The notes under the pieces: generated by a model | Seen by the model: only the letters and a program-made list of their open reading frames with translations | What the model was told of the DNA's origin: nothing | The model's database searches: none | Made by a program: the position numbers and the translations under genes | Shown: positions 11,001-20,781 of the stretch, piece after piece | Layout: every line of letters starts with the position of its first letter | Numbering within the stretch: position 1 is the first letter of the stretch | Assembly (NCBI RefSeq): GCF_030704535.1 | Contig: NC_081814.1 | Location: forward strand, 26,266,001-26,330,000 | Length of the DNA: 64,000 nt | Direction: 5' to 3' | DNA from: Vitis vinifera | Lineage: Eukaryota > Streptophyta > Magnoliopsida > Vitales > Vitaceae

Positions 11001-11664
11001 TTGGGAGGTGGAGGAGGTGGAGAGATTACTTGTGATAATTCGGGGGAGGAGGCTTAATCCTCTTGCGGAAGATTGTTGGTTGTGGAAAGAGACAAAGGAT
11101 GAGATTTTCTCAGTTAAATCTCTTTATAGCATTTTAGATTCAAGAAGAGGTGTTCAATTCCCTATCAATATTATATGGAATCCTTGTGTGCCTACTAAGG
11201 TGGGTTTCTTTGCTTGGGAAGCTTTTTGGGGTAAGGTGTTAACTTTGGATCAACTCAAAAAGAGGGGTCGGTGTTTAGCCAACAGATGCTTTCTTTGCTG
11301 TGAGGAAGAAGAATCTATTGATCATATTCTTATTCAGTGCTCCAAGGCTAGAGTGTTATGGGAATTATTATTTACTCTTTTTGGTGTTTCTTGGGTCCTG
11401 CCTTATTCGGTTAGAGATACCCTTAGTGGGTGGAGTGGATTTAATATGGGCAAGAAGCGCATAAAGGTGTGGAAGGCTGCCCCTTCGTGTATCTTTTGGG
11501 CGGTGTGGAAGGAAAGAAATAGGATTGCCTTTGACAATGAGGAGCTATCGTTGAATAGGTTGAAAAATACTTTTGTTTGTAATCTTTGGGTGTGGTCTAA
11601 ACCAGTTGTAAATGAAGGTTCTCTCTCTTTACTCGGTTTTTTTGATTGGCTAGGTGCTAGGTGA
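8014..11664 (+). CDS. LINE ORF2: endonuclease-reverse transcriptase
   Basis: An uninterrupted 1,216-residue frame. It opens with an AP-endonuclease-like domain (LSWNVRGVND near residue 5, CLQETKM near 35, GGDFNMI near 143, SDHFPI near 225), which nicks target DNA in this family. The reverse transcriptase follows (about 480-740; IPKKAG, DFRPISL, KAYDHLNW, GLRQGDPLSP, and catalytic FADD at 691-694). A C-terminal zf-RVT region (about 1,050-1,130; CFLCCEEEESIDHILIQC) is typical of plant LINEs. Catalytic motifs look intact, so the protein may be functional if expressed. Because the element lacks its 5' end, its own promoter is probably missing. Confidence 0.94.
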   Translation: MKLKILSWNVRGVNDRNKRKLIKALIRSQNVDLVCLQETKMTEMSLGVVRSLGVGRFLEWGALDARGAAGGVVVFWDNRVLELMGLEVGLFSISCRFKNVEDGFRWTFSGVYGPTLKRYREEFWEELGAIRGLWNDPWCIGGDFNMIRFPNERRRGGRVSSSMRRFSEVIDELELRDLPLQGGPFTWSGGLNSQTMSRIDRFLVTEDWESYFNGVVQSTLSRPVSDHFPILLDGGGVRRGPVPFRFENMWLQEEGFKDLLGGWWQGLRFSGSFSFILAEKLKALKVILKSWNKEVFGKVGVNKKLALDKVDFWDIQEKGRVLSMEELEARKEAKENFEKWVLLEEISWRQKSREVWLKEGDKNTGFFHKMANSHRRKNCLSKIKVNGTWLTEEQEIKGGVVGAFKNLLTDPGEWHPSMDGLAFNRIDGEEAARLEEVFTEDEVFSALSDMNGDKAPGPDGFSLSFWQFSWEFVKVEVMGFFKEFHERGRFVRSLNSTFLVLIPKKAGAEDLRDFRPISLVGGLYKLLAKVLANRLKKVMGKVVSSTQNAFVEGRQILDAALIANEAIDSMLKNKESGVLCKLDIEKAYDHLNWNFLLSVLQRMGFGERWTGWISWCISTATFSVLINGTPEGFFNSSRGLRQGDPLSPYLFVIGMEAFSRLIHRAVRGGFLSGCRIKGRRGDGALVSHLLFADDTLVFCDSSQDEMAYLSWLLMWFEALSGLRINLDKSEILPVGRVENLELLALEVGCKVGRLPTSYLGIPLGANHKSVAVWDGVEERFRKRLAVWKRQFISKGGRMTLIRSTLSSMPIYLMSLLRIPRAVSLRLERIQRDFLWGGGALKNKPHLVKWDTVCLDKSKGGLGVRRLSILNRALLCKWNWRFANERDNLWRRVISRKFGEEDGGWYSKEVREGFGVGFWKDIRKEGALLQNRVGFSVGNGRRVKFWKDNWCGNSTLCNSFPSLYAFASYKEAWIEEMWDHSGGEGVWSPRFSRPFNDWEVEEVERLLVIIRGRRLNPLAEDCWLWKETKDEIFSVKSLYSILDSRRGVQFPINIIWNPCVPTKVGFFAWEAFWGKVLTLDQLKKRGRCLANRCFLCCEEEESIDHILIQCSKARVLWELLFTLFGVSWVLPYSVRDTLSGWSGFNMGKKRIKVWKAAPSCIFWAVWKERNRIAFDNEELSLNRLKNTFVCNLWVWSKPVVNEGSLSLLGFFDWLGAR

Positions 11665-11798
11665 GGGCTGGTATTGTATTTCTGCTTCTTTTTGTGCCCT
11701 CGGGCGCCTCTTGTATACTCCCTGTATGCTTTTGGGCCTGTTTTTGGGGCTCCTTGCTAATATATGCTTCTTTGTGTGTTTGCCAATCAAAAAAAAAA
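11665..11798 (+). other. LINE 3' UTR and poly(A) tail
   Basis: A short 3' UTR of about 125 bases with a CTCGGGCGCC motif ends in about 11 A residues before the target duplication. The T-rich stretch ATATGCTTCTTTGTGTG before the tail is usual for plant L1 ends. Confidence 0.75.
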
Positions 11799-11809
11799 AA
11801 TCTTCCTAC

Positions 11810-11976
11810 ATATCTTCAACAGATTTCTAATAGCATTACTAAGTTAAATATGAATTCAAAAAAAAAAAAAAATTCAAACTAAACTAAAAACTGTTCCTCT
11901 ATCTTGCAGAATATTCTCAATGGAATTTTGGTTTATTTTAGCTTAAATTCTGCAGCAAATATAGCACTTGTCATCA
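11810..11976 (-). repeat. 5' LTR of the first Copia element, outer part
   Basis: Continues the LTR interrupted by the LINE at 6,294. It includes an A-run at 11,859-11,873 and ends TCATCA at 11,976. It is about 80% similar to the remnant 3' LTR over 11,890-11,976. Confidence 0.75.
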
Positions 11977-12590
11977 ATTCCTCTGTTGGTGGTTATGATA
12001 TCGGAGTTACCCCAGGTTTTTCTATCATGAGGAGATTCATTTTGCTTCTCAGACCAGTCTCATTGACTCAAATAACCATCAAACGGTGATAGATTCTCAA
12101 CTGTAGTGCAACATGATTGAGTCGAAGAATCCAAGGTCGATTAGTCATCATTCTCAGTCTCAGTAGCATGAATTCATTTTCTTCCTTTTGGGCAAAGATA
12201 TTGATGACCATTGTGATTACCCACCCTAATAATAGCAACCTCAGCCACTTTCAACTCACTCCCACATAGAGGACTAGGGAAAATCAAATAACCATTCCAA
12301 TGTAATAACTGGATATTGAAGGACATGGTTAACCTTGTCATCTGATTCCAAGTGTGACCCTTGTCCCATAAAACAGAAATCTTTAATTCGCTTTCTCAAT
12401 TTCCTTGGATGACATCTCATTTCCATGGTAGTGTACCAGTCAGTGGCCTCAGTAAGTATATCTTAAGGGACTTGATGTCTGAAGCTGCTGTGTTCTTGTT
12501 TCTCTGGATTTTAATGAAAGCCTTTTTCTCTGTACTTATTTTTATATACTTACTAATGAAATTTCCATGTATCAATTCTCAAGTGTACTG
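11977..12590. other. non-coding flank, nothing recognised
   Basis: Unique-looking sequence between the Copia LTR and the start of the left duplication arm. The 76-codon frame at 12,361-12,591 has no motif, no conserved counterpart in the other arm and a hydrophobic low-complexity end. I see no gene. Confidence 0.4.
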
Positions 12591-13059
12591 ATGGAAATAC
12601 TGAAGTGTGATTTGCTTAGCTGTAAAACTTGCAACTAGATTTATCTGCTGGTTAAGTCGGTAAGTGAACTTTTGTGAGCCGGCTTGTCCTATGCACAGGG
12701 GTTTCCTCTTTATTGCTTTAACAGAAATGGCATGTCCCAAATAAAAGTGAATATTCCATTCCAGTAGCTAACATGACATGTCTTCTGAAAAAGTTCCCTA
12801 TTATTATTTGGTGGGGTTTTGAGTTGGTTCCTGCCCTACCAAACATAGGTCTCTTCTTTTGTGCCAAAATTCACAGGATCTGATATATGCTTCTCCCTCA
12901 AACCATAATAAAGACCATCTGTGAAAAAGGACCAAAATTTCATGATTTCTTTCTTTACTATTGTCTTCACAAGTTCTCACTTCTCACTGAGATTTAGGAT
13001 TATGAATCTTGCTGGGGTCCCTTGGATGTTGTGATGGATGAAAAGGGTGGAACACCTCT

Positions 13060-13290
13060 TTTCCTTAAAATCTAAGGATGAGGATAAGAGGGATGATAAA
13101 AAGACTGCTAAAAAGCTTGAGATAAGCACATGGATGATAAAAAGAGTGATAAAAAGCTTGAGATAAGCACATCAATGATAAAAAGAAAGCTGCAAAACTT
13201 GCGATGAGCACAAGGCAGGTTGGTCCTATCAGGTTTATGCATAGTGAGTTTTCCTTTTATGACCACTTTAATCAACTCTTGACTTCATAG
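13060..13290 (+). other. conserved segment upstream of the GEM-like gene
   Basis: This is the plus-strand counterpart of 52,100-51,902. It encodes the recognisable words FSLKSKDEDKR and LEISTW. A segment containing AAGCTTGAGATAAGCACAT is repeated here, and the frame is lost downstream. A shortened relative lies at 17,505-17,620 upstream of the third GEM-like copy and another at 1,985-2,120. It may be an old 5' exon or leader that was duplicated with each gene. Confidence 0.45.
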
Positions 13291-13990
13291 GTTGATCTTT
13301 CTTTAGGGGCTTTTCCTTTTCCTCGCACCCAAAGTGTCTATGAATTTCATTCTCCTGTAAACCCAAGTTCTCAAGAGTTTCTTGTCCAGAAGAGGTCTTG
13401 TTGTTCCCACAATTTCCGTGAATTCCATCCTGAGTTGTATGATCCCCAATGTCTAGGCAATTCCTGAGAAGTACTGACTGAATTCCAGGGAATAGAAGAG
13501 TCCTATTCAAAGTTGTTTCTTTTAGAACAAAGAGGCTGTTTGATTTGGTGGTTAGATGCAATCTTCCTTTAGGAAACCATTAAAATATCTTTTGTTTTAG
13601 CTTGTAATTTGGTTGACATAAAGCCTTCTCATTTCCCTTTTTCTTATAGTATTAAAAGAGGGCTAGCATCAGAAAGCTACAATGCCAGCTCAAAAGGCTT
13701 CATCTTCACATACTCTGAGTCATCTTCCCTTTTTCTCATTTCCCTTTTTATTATGTCCCACCATATTTAACCAGATACAGCTTTCTTTTGATCTCTTGGA
13801 AAATTGAACAAAAGAAGAATAGGTCCTTGCATAGCCTTACAAAAAAGACCGAACATACCCTGTCATCTCAGACTATTTTTTATTAGAATTTATTTTTTCC
13901 TGAAGCTCAGGTCTGTGCCTTTATTCTTGTTTATGAGCAATGGATGAGTAATCAACCAGAAGTTGAAGATTCACCCACCATTTTTGTCCC

Positions 13991-13998
13991 TTTAAATA
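13991..13998 (+). promoter_or_regulatory. TATA-like box of GEM-like gene 1
   Basis: TTTAAATA lies about 115 bases before the chosen start codon. The surrounding CCCTTTAAATA is kept in the pseudogene copy (near 17,912). A weaker version (CCCTTTAAATG, minus strand) lies near 51,150 before the right-arm gene. This conservation supports a core promoter here. The transcription start is not visible from sequence. Confidence 0.5.
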
Positions 13999-14105
13999 CA
14001 CCTGCATTGTACAGGGTTGATCAACTCAAAGGGTTTTTGCAATCTCTGGAAAGTAGAGCATTCCAGATCACTTGTTGCAGACTGAATTGCAGCACTTTCA
14101 GAAAT

Positions 14106-15031
14106 ATGAAGAGCCAACTCCAAGAATATGTTATCGGAATCCCAGTCAGCTGCCAATATGATAAGCCATCTCTTTCAAATGGCTCTGGGGCAATCATCCA
14201 AAGTAAAACCCTCTCTCTATCTCTTTCCACTCTGCGTATCAGTTGTTAGTTATAGAAGACTTTAAAATGGAAGTCATTTTGCTAATGGGCTTGTCTTGAA
14301 ATTGCAGAAAAATGGGATTCCACAAATTACAGGATCAACAAAAACAGGAAGAAGGCAGACAATTTTGTGGATGGAGTCCGAGAGCATGGTGAGTTGCTAA
14401 CTGTTACTTTTTTGCTACAGTTACGATTAAGAATCATTAACATTCCGATTTTGACCTTCATTTGTGAAACTGCAGTGAGATTAGGGCCTAAGTTCTCTGA
14501 AACGGTGAAGGGAAAGTTGAGCTTGGGGGCTAGGATTCTTCGAGTTGGAGGAGTGAAGAGAGTTTTCAAGCAAATTTTTGGTGTTGGAGAAGGAGAGAAG
14601 CTATTGAAGGCTTCCCAATGCTACTTATCAACAACAGGAGGCCCTATAGCTGGTCTCCTCTTTATCTCTTCTCAGAGGATTGCCTTTTGCAGTGATAGAT
14701 CAATCAAATTCTCTTCTCCAAATGGTGAATTGATTAGGATCCATTACAAGGTGGGCTACTCAAATAAATCTCTCTAGGTCAACTGATCTCCCTTTCCTTG
14801 TTTGCTAACATCTAAGTAAATTCATTTTCTTTTGTGCAGGTCTCCATCCCACTGAGAAAGATAGAAAGAGCCAACCAAAGCGAGAATGTGAAAAATTCAT
14901 CTCAGAAGTACATGGAAATCATTACTGTGGATAACTTTGACTTCTGGTTTATGGGATTCTTGAATTACCAGAGAGCTTTCAGCTACCTCCAACAGGCACT
15001 CTGTGAAGCGCAGAATCTGGTTGAGAAGTGA
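14106..15031 (+). CDS. GEM-like GRAM-domain protein 1
   Basis: Four exons are predicted: 14106-14202, 14308-14388, 14476-14750 and 14840-15031, all with GT-AG borders and consistent phase, giving 214 residues. The protein begins MKSQLQEYVIGIP. A KKADNFVDGVREH block comes next, then VKGKLSLGARIL, then a GRAM domain at about residues 85-163 (KLLKASQCYLST, GPIAGLLFIS, IAFCSDRSI). It ends with the FDFWFMGFLNYQRAF motif typical of plant GEM-like/ABA-responsive proteins. GRAM domains bind membrane lipids; GEM itself affects epidermal patterning, but the exact role of this gene is not known from sequence. The start was chosen because the right-arm copy uses the same methionine and identical exon 1-3 lengths (97, 81 and 275 bases). 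Confidence 0.88.
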
Positions 15032-16690
15032 TTCAAAGTTTCTTCCCCCCAACTTCTACAAATGTATTTACATGAATCTGATAAGATTCAACAGGCTTTG
15101 TACAACAGGCTTTGTACAAATTTTTTGCTAATGAGAAATTAATCTCCAATTTTTCAACCATATTTTCTATTCAGTGCATGGAACAAGTTCTTCCAAAGTG
15201 ACTATTGTTTTAGTACTGTAGTAGCTATGCTATGACATAAACCCCATCTCTTTATGTTGTGTCTGTTGTATTATATGTTGTATGACACATTCCATTGCTT
15301 CTTGTCAAATGTGTTCTGGCGTAGTATGAAGACATGATACCTGAGGAAACAGATTAACAATAGCTTTTGTTGAGTTACAGGAATTGAATGAATCTCTGAG
15401 TTCCAAAACCATATACAAAGTGATATCCAACCTCAAGTATTTTTGCAGAAGCTTTTACTTTCTTGAGTTAGGCCACTTTCTTCTATAAGATCTTGAGTTA
15501 GGCCACCTCTGGTGAATCAAACCAGGTAAGCTGTCGTGTGATGAGGAAGCCTTTACTTTAGCCAGCTTCTGCACTTCCTTTTGGCAATCCCATTTCTAAG
15601 AAACTTGAGACACCAATCGATACCCTCATACAAGCCTATGGAATTCATTGGTCTTGGAAACATATTGTTGAGTTTTATGTGAATTAAACTACCTTATCAT
15701 TGTACTCAGCTCCATACTTTTGTGAACAGATTAAGCACATTGAATTATAATTTCATCAGTAAAACGATACATTGAGTTTCCAAAGTCCATTAAACTATAA
15801 TATCTGAAAATTCTATGACTTCCAATGCCTAAGGTAGCTGTTAGCACCATTTTGAGTCATGGGACCTCCAATCCCTTAAACTATGATATCAAACTCCCCC
15901 AATTTTATCGTTTACACTCTCTTAGGAGTCTGAATTTATGGAAATTGGGTCAATAAAAGCATCCCAACTGGAGGTGATTCCCAGAAATTGCTGATGTCCT
16001 TCCAGCGAATACAAGAATCCCATTCAACATTCAACCATTTAGGACAAATTAGTCATCTGGTTTGGTAGTTAGATGTAATCTCCCATAGATGACAGTATGA
16101 CGGACAATCATCATTTATTGAAAAATCATTACAATATCTAATCTTTTACCCTTTAATTCAGGTGATATAATGATAAATTTGCTTAGCAAATGTCTTTTTC
16201 ACTTTCCATTTTTTTTACTAGGATCAGAAGGCAAAAATGCTGGCTCAAAGTGCTTCATTGACATATCCATACATAGCCAGCATAAGAAAAGGGAGTAATA
16301 TATAGTGTTAGGATAGAACTATCGAACTCTAAACCAATGAATCAAAGATTATGGATCAGTCAAAAGAAGATAGATACTCCTTCCCTCTTTTGGGAAGTTG
16401 AAGTTGTTTCAGGGCATTCTTTTCAAACTGTAGGTAAGTAGATTCCGTGAATAATAGGACTAGACAATATGGGAAAATGGTGAAAGTTTTTGTGCTTGGA
16501 GCTTGAGAGCATTGTAAGTCTTTCTTTCTTTTATTCTTCAACCAGATTTTCCGTTTGGTTTATGGAAAAATGGAGGAAAATTATAGAAAACCTTGAGACC
16601 ATTGGAATGAGGGCTGGAAAGATAGTTACATGATGGAATTTTCTTTCATCTCCTCTGGGTTCTCAATAACCAAACAGAATTTTGTGAACC
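15032..16690. other. intergenic; remnants of duplicated GEM upstream DNA
   Basis: No gene is recognised. Bases around 16,050-16,160 resemble 13,540-13,640 upstream of GEM-like gene 1 (shared TTTGGTNGTTAGATGNAATC), so this is the leader region of the next duplicated copy. The rest holds short AT-rich frames only. Confidence 0.5.
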
Positions 16691-16694
16691 TTCA

Positions 16695-16931
16695 GTGAGA
16701 CTGGGGCCTAAGATCTCTAAAACTGTGAACGGGAAGTTGAGGTTGCAGGCTGGGAGTCTTCAAATAGAAGGGGTTAAGAGTGTTTTCAAGAAAACTTTCA
16801 GTGTTGGAAAAGAGGAGAGGCTGTTGAAGGCTTCTTCCCCAAGAGTGCCTGTTAAAGAATTCTGGCTTCTGTTTCACAGGTTTTTGAATTATCAGAAAGC
16901 TTTCAACCATCTTCAACAAGCAATCTCTTAA
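16695..16931 (+). pseudogene. GEM-like GRAM pseudogene, internally deleted
   Basis: A 78-codon open frame joins the start of the third GEM-like exon (VRLGPKISKTVNGKL, GGVK-like VEGVKSVF, KEERLLKAS) directly to the end of the fourth exon (FLNYQKAFNHLQQAIS). The GRAM core and the third intron are missing. No first or second exon is found upstream. The same type of internal deletion is seen in the fragments at 19,510-19,720 and 49,625-49,830, so all three probably descend from one deleted ancestor. Confidence 0.75.
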
Positions 16932-18047
16932 GCTTTAAATCCACTCAAAAAGTGATTCAAACTGATACATTTCTTCCCCTCTGCTTCACTGATGTGCTTG
17001 GCTCTGCATAGGCCATTCTTTAACCGTTTTTTGTCCAGAAGTATATACCATGAGTCACTCCGGAGTAATTGCTATTTTAGAAGTTTTTTTCATGCTGTAA
17101 AAGCTGGCTATAGAGCTGAACTAGTGCAATTCCAAAGGAGTTTGCTCTATATTGCCCTGCCTGAATCAGTTATAGTTCCCTGATTACTGTGAATCTGAAG
17201 TGATCAATCAACATGATCATGACTTTTAATCCTCAAAATAATATTGAACACCCTCTTTCAGACATCTAGACTTCACAACAGTAAAAAAAATTGAAAATCC
17301 CGGAGTTGAATTTGAGCATGACAGTGGGAAATGGAGCTGATGTGGCTATGATGCAGTGACTCTTCTTTTTCCAAAAACACCTAATATTCATGTCATCCTT
17401 CATCAGCAGTGTGACGTTTAAAGGCAGCCTTTAATGTAGAGATTTGTATTCAGAAAAAGTTGAAGAATCTTTAGTTAACATGGCCTGCTACTGGTTTTTC
17501 TTAACAGGTAAGGATGAGGATAAAAGAATGATAAAGATAACTGAAAAAAAAAGCTTGGGATAAGCAATATGGCAAGCTGGTCCTATCAGCTCCGTGACTT
17601 GTGAGTTTCATCAGCTAAATTGAGAAGAGCACTTGCATCACAAAGCAAAAGTGCCAGCTCAAAAAGCTTCACCAACACATCAACACAGGGTCAGGTTAAT
17701 AAAGTAGGTTAACATATCAAGCTTGTTAGGATTGAATAATTGAAGAACTAACCATAAATAAGTGTGACATATATAGAGAAGAACTGAAAAGATCCTCTTC
17801 TTGATTATCTTTTAGTTAAAGAAAGCTTGTTTATAGAGGTGGCGTATGGCCTTTAGTCATGTTGATGAACCATAGATGACTCATTCAAATAAAAGTTAGA
17901 AGGCTCATCATCCCTTTAAATATATTTGCACTTGGACAAGGCTTGATCAATCCCCAAAACCATTGCATCAATCTTTGAGACTAGAGAGGGCTTCAGACCA
18001 CTTGTTGCAGACAAGCCACTAAAGGCAATTGCAGATAGTAGTGAAGT
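16932..18047. other. intergenic with duplicated block boundary
   Basis: No gene. Bases 17,210-17,280 match 19,885-19,945 (GACTTTTNATC...AATATTGAACA...CATCTAGACTTCACAA), showing that the stretch downstream of each deleted GEM-like copy is also duplicated. Bases 17,505-17,620 are a shortened version of the upstream segment at 13,060-13,290. A TTTAAATA box near 17,914 is the remnant promoter of the following pseudogene. Confidence 0.5.
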
Positions 18048-19086
18048 ACGAAGAACCAACTTCCAGGACAGGTTGTCAGAATGCCAATCAACTGCCAATG
18101 CAATGATCCCTCTCCTTCAAATGGCGCTCTGATGTTAACTCAAAGTAAGAATCACTCTTTCAAGAACTTGCACTGTTATGATTTTTGTCTACTTTGCCTA
18201 ATGATACAAGTCATTTTGCTAAAGGGGTTGTGTCCTGAAATTGCAGACAAAATTGATTTGATGAATCATAGGATGAACAAACATCTGAAAAAGACAGGAA
18301 ATTTTGTGCATGGAATCCAAGAGCATGGTAACCATCTTCTTCCTCTTCTTCCATCAATTTTTAGTTGCTCTGTTTGGTTGGTGGGAATATCTTAGAATCA
18401 TAAGGACCCTAGCTACTTGGGGTTAGACACATAGTTGTAAGATAATGGTTTCTTTTCAACAACCATACTGAATTTTCTGAACAACATTGAATGTTACTTA
18501 ACTTTCTCGTCTTTTTGGTCAAACTGCAGTGAGAATAGGGTCTAAGATCTCTGAAACTGTGAAGGGCAAGTTGAGATTGGGGGCTAGGATTCTTCAACTT
18601 GGAGGGGTGAAGAAAGTTTTCAGACAAATTTTTGGTTTTGGAAAAGGAGAGAAGCTGTTGACGGCTTCTCAATGTTATTTATCAACAACAACGGGCCCTA
18701 TAGCAGGCCTCCTCTTAATCTCAACTCAAAGGCTTGCATTTTTCAGTGAAAGATCAATCAGATTTTCTTCCCCAAATGGTGAATTGGTTTGATTTCATTA
18801 CAAGGTAGATGACTCCCATAACTCTCTCTTTTCCTCTCCTTCTCCATGCTTCTAAATATCTAAGTAAAACTTGTCTTGTGCAGGTCTCTATCCCACTAAG
18901 AAAGATAAAGAGAGCCAACCAAAGTGAGAATGTGAAAAATCCTTCTCAGAAGTAAATGGAAATTGTTACTGTGGATAACTTTGACTTTTGGTTTATGGGA
19001 TTCTTGAATTACCAGAAAGCTTTCAGCTATCTTCGAGAGGCAATCTCTCAAGTGCAGAATCCACTCCAGAACTTATTCAAGTCATA
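18048..19086 (+). pseudogene. GEM-like GRAM pseudogene with three disabling changes
   Basis: All four exons of the GEM-like gene can be followed (first exon 18,048-18,144; second 18,247-18,327; third from about 18,530; fourth from about 18,884). The start codon position reads ACG at 18,048. A TGA interrupts the GRAM domain at 18,790-18,792, just after GELV. A TAA at 18,953-18,955 lies in the last exon after SQK. Splice borders look usable, so the gene decayed by point mutation after duplication. It is closest in layout to GEM-like gene 1 at 14,106. Confidence 0.82.
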
Positions 19087-19509
19087 AGTTTCCCCCCTCC
19101 CGTTTCAACAAATGTATTTACATGAACCTGATAAAACTCTGCACAGTCAAAGGCTTTGTACAAATTTTTTTGTTAATGAGAAATTGATCTCCAATTCTTC
19201 AACCGCTTATATTCTACTTGTGCACAGAACAAGTTCTTCCAAAGTGATATTGTGCTAGTACTTGAGTAGCCATGCCATATGACACATTCCACCGCTTCAA
19301 CAAATGTAATTACATGAACCTGATGAAGCTCTGCACAATCAAAGGCTTTGTACAAATCTTTTTTTGTTAATGAGAAAGTGATCTCCAATTCTTCAACCTC
19401 TATTTTCTACTCAGTCATAGAACAAGTTGTTCCAAAGTGATAATTGTGCTTTAACTTGAGTAGCTTGGGGAGATGAAATATTTCATCTTCCCAAGGTTCT
19501 CAACAACCA

Positions 19510-19720
19510 AACACAATTTGCTGAAACTTTGAAAACTGTGAAAAAGAAGTTGAGTTTGGGGCCTAGGATTCTTCAAACAGGAGGATTTACAATAGTTTTC
19601 ATGCAAATTTTCAGTGTTGAAAAAAAAGCTGTTGAAAGATTCTGACTTTTGGTTTATAAGGTTTGTGAATTATCAGAAAGATTTCAACTTATCTTCAACA
19701 AGCAACATCTTAAGCATGGA
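19510..19720 (+). pseudogene. GEM-like GRAM fragment, internally deleted
   Basis: It resembles the third GEM-like exon up to the KLL region, then runs straight into last-exon sequence (DFWFI, FVNYQKDF). The frame is broken. The same internal join occurs in the mirror copy at 49,625-49,830 in the other arm, and a similar one at 16,695-16,931. Confidence 0.7.
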
Positions 19721-20781
19721 ATCCACTATAAAAGAAAAGTGGCTCAAGCCAATACATTTCTTCCCCTCTGCTTCATCTGATATTGTTAGCAAGAGCCCAA
19801 CAAAGCTCCAAACATACAATTTTTTTATCGTTGCTTTTCCATGAGTTGATCGAATCAGTTATTCTAGGGTTGTTCACTGGTAGCCATGACTTTTGATCTT
19901 TCAAAACAATATTGAACATCCTCATCCTTTTAGTCATCTAGACTTCACAAGTTCTCCCTGAGACTGAAGGAGTTCAAAAGAATTCAACTAGTAATCATTC
20001 CTCCACACCCCTCCACAAGCTTGTTGAAGTTGCACTTGCCCAGACCTAAATAGAAGGTAATGCAACCATTGTCATTGTCTGTAAGACAGTAACTAATACC
20101 TATGTTTCCATTCTTCTTGGTAACTTCTCTCATGAGTGTCTAAACTTAAAACTAACAGACCGGGAACTGGCATATATATGGGGCAGGCCATATAGACACT
20201 GTATGGACTGCAAATCCTGGTTTGATATATGCTGGAGAGGCAGATTACGTCATTAGTTTTTAACTAAAACATTGGTGTATTTTAACAACAAAGAGGACAA
20301 TGTTTCCCTTCATATATCCTGAATCCATGTAAATAAACTTTCACTACTGAACTTGGGTGTAACTAGTTTACAGAGTTATCAATGAGGTGGGACCAAGTAA
20401 TGACCACCCCAACATTGGATCCGCAATTTTTCTGCAACTCTTAAAAATACAGTGGTTCAAACACTAGATTCCAAGCAAGACTTGGGAGCAATGGTAAATG
20501 AAGCAAGACCTAGGAACAATTCAAGCAAAGTTAGGAGTAACCCCCAAAACAAATAGTTGAAAATGGAAATACTAATATGACAATGAATTTTCATTGAATG
20601 AATGCTGATTACAAATTTACAGTTTGTAAGAATAGTATTAAGAGAATTCTTCGTGTCGATGATCATATTCACAAGCTACTAAAAGCCTCTATACAGTTTT
20701 CAATAGAAATATCATGAACATGAAGGAACAAAACAAGAAACAGAGAATGGCTTTATGGAGATGACAGATGCCTTCCATCAT
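19721..20781. other. intergenic spacer conserved between the arms
   Basis: No gene. Bases 19,740-20,260 correspond to 49,590-49,050 on the other strand, and 20,260-20,780 to 49,000-48,480. Around 20,100-20,250 a reading frame with TFLLGNFSHECLNL-like words occurs in both arms. It has no start or domain and is probably a gene relic. The last 150 bases before 20,781 are the ZFWD 3' UTR. Confidence 0.5.

Larger units (their letters stand above)
6295..11798 (+). mobile_element. LINE (L1-type) retrotransposon nested in the Copia LTR
   Basis: The insertion is flanked by a direct repeat containing AAATCTTCCTACAT: it ends at 6,294 on the left and recurs at about 11,796-11,809 after an A-tail of about 11 bases. 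It carries two overlapping ORFs: ORF1 with a DUF4283-type RNA-binding domain, and ORF2 with endonuclease, reverse transcriptase and zf-RVT domains. The 3' end (11,665-11,790) includes CTCGGGCGCCTCTTGTATAC, a style of tail common in plant L1 elements. The 5' end is truncated inside ORF1, because coding sequence starts at the first base after the target duplication. Long uninterrupted frames suggest a fairly recent insertion. Confidence 0.92.
2121..11976 (-). mobile_element. decayed Copia LTR retrotransposon, split by a LINE
   Basis: This is a Ty1/Copia element on the minus strand. In element order it has: 5' LTR (11,976-11,810 joined to 6,294-6,166), primer-binding site (6,162-6,151), gag, protease, integrase, reverse transcriptase, RNase H, a purine tract next to 2,217, and a truncated 3' LTR (2,216-2,121). 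The domain order protease-integrase-RT-RNase H is that of Copia. The polyprotein is broken by many stops and frameshifts, so the element cannot act on its own. Without the LINE it is about 4.3 kb. No target duplication can be scored because the outer end of the 3' LTR is missing. Confidence 0.85.

Noticed and set aside
12361..12591. A 76-codon frame considered as a small gene
   Set aside because: No motif, no counterpart in the other arm, no splice or promoter context.
13268..13561. A 97-codon minus-strand frame upstream of GEM-like gene 1
   Set aside because: It lies in non-coding upstream DNA; the mirrored region at 51,600-51,900 does not keep the frame.
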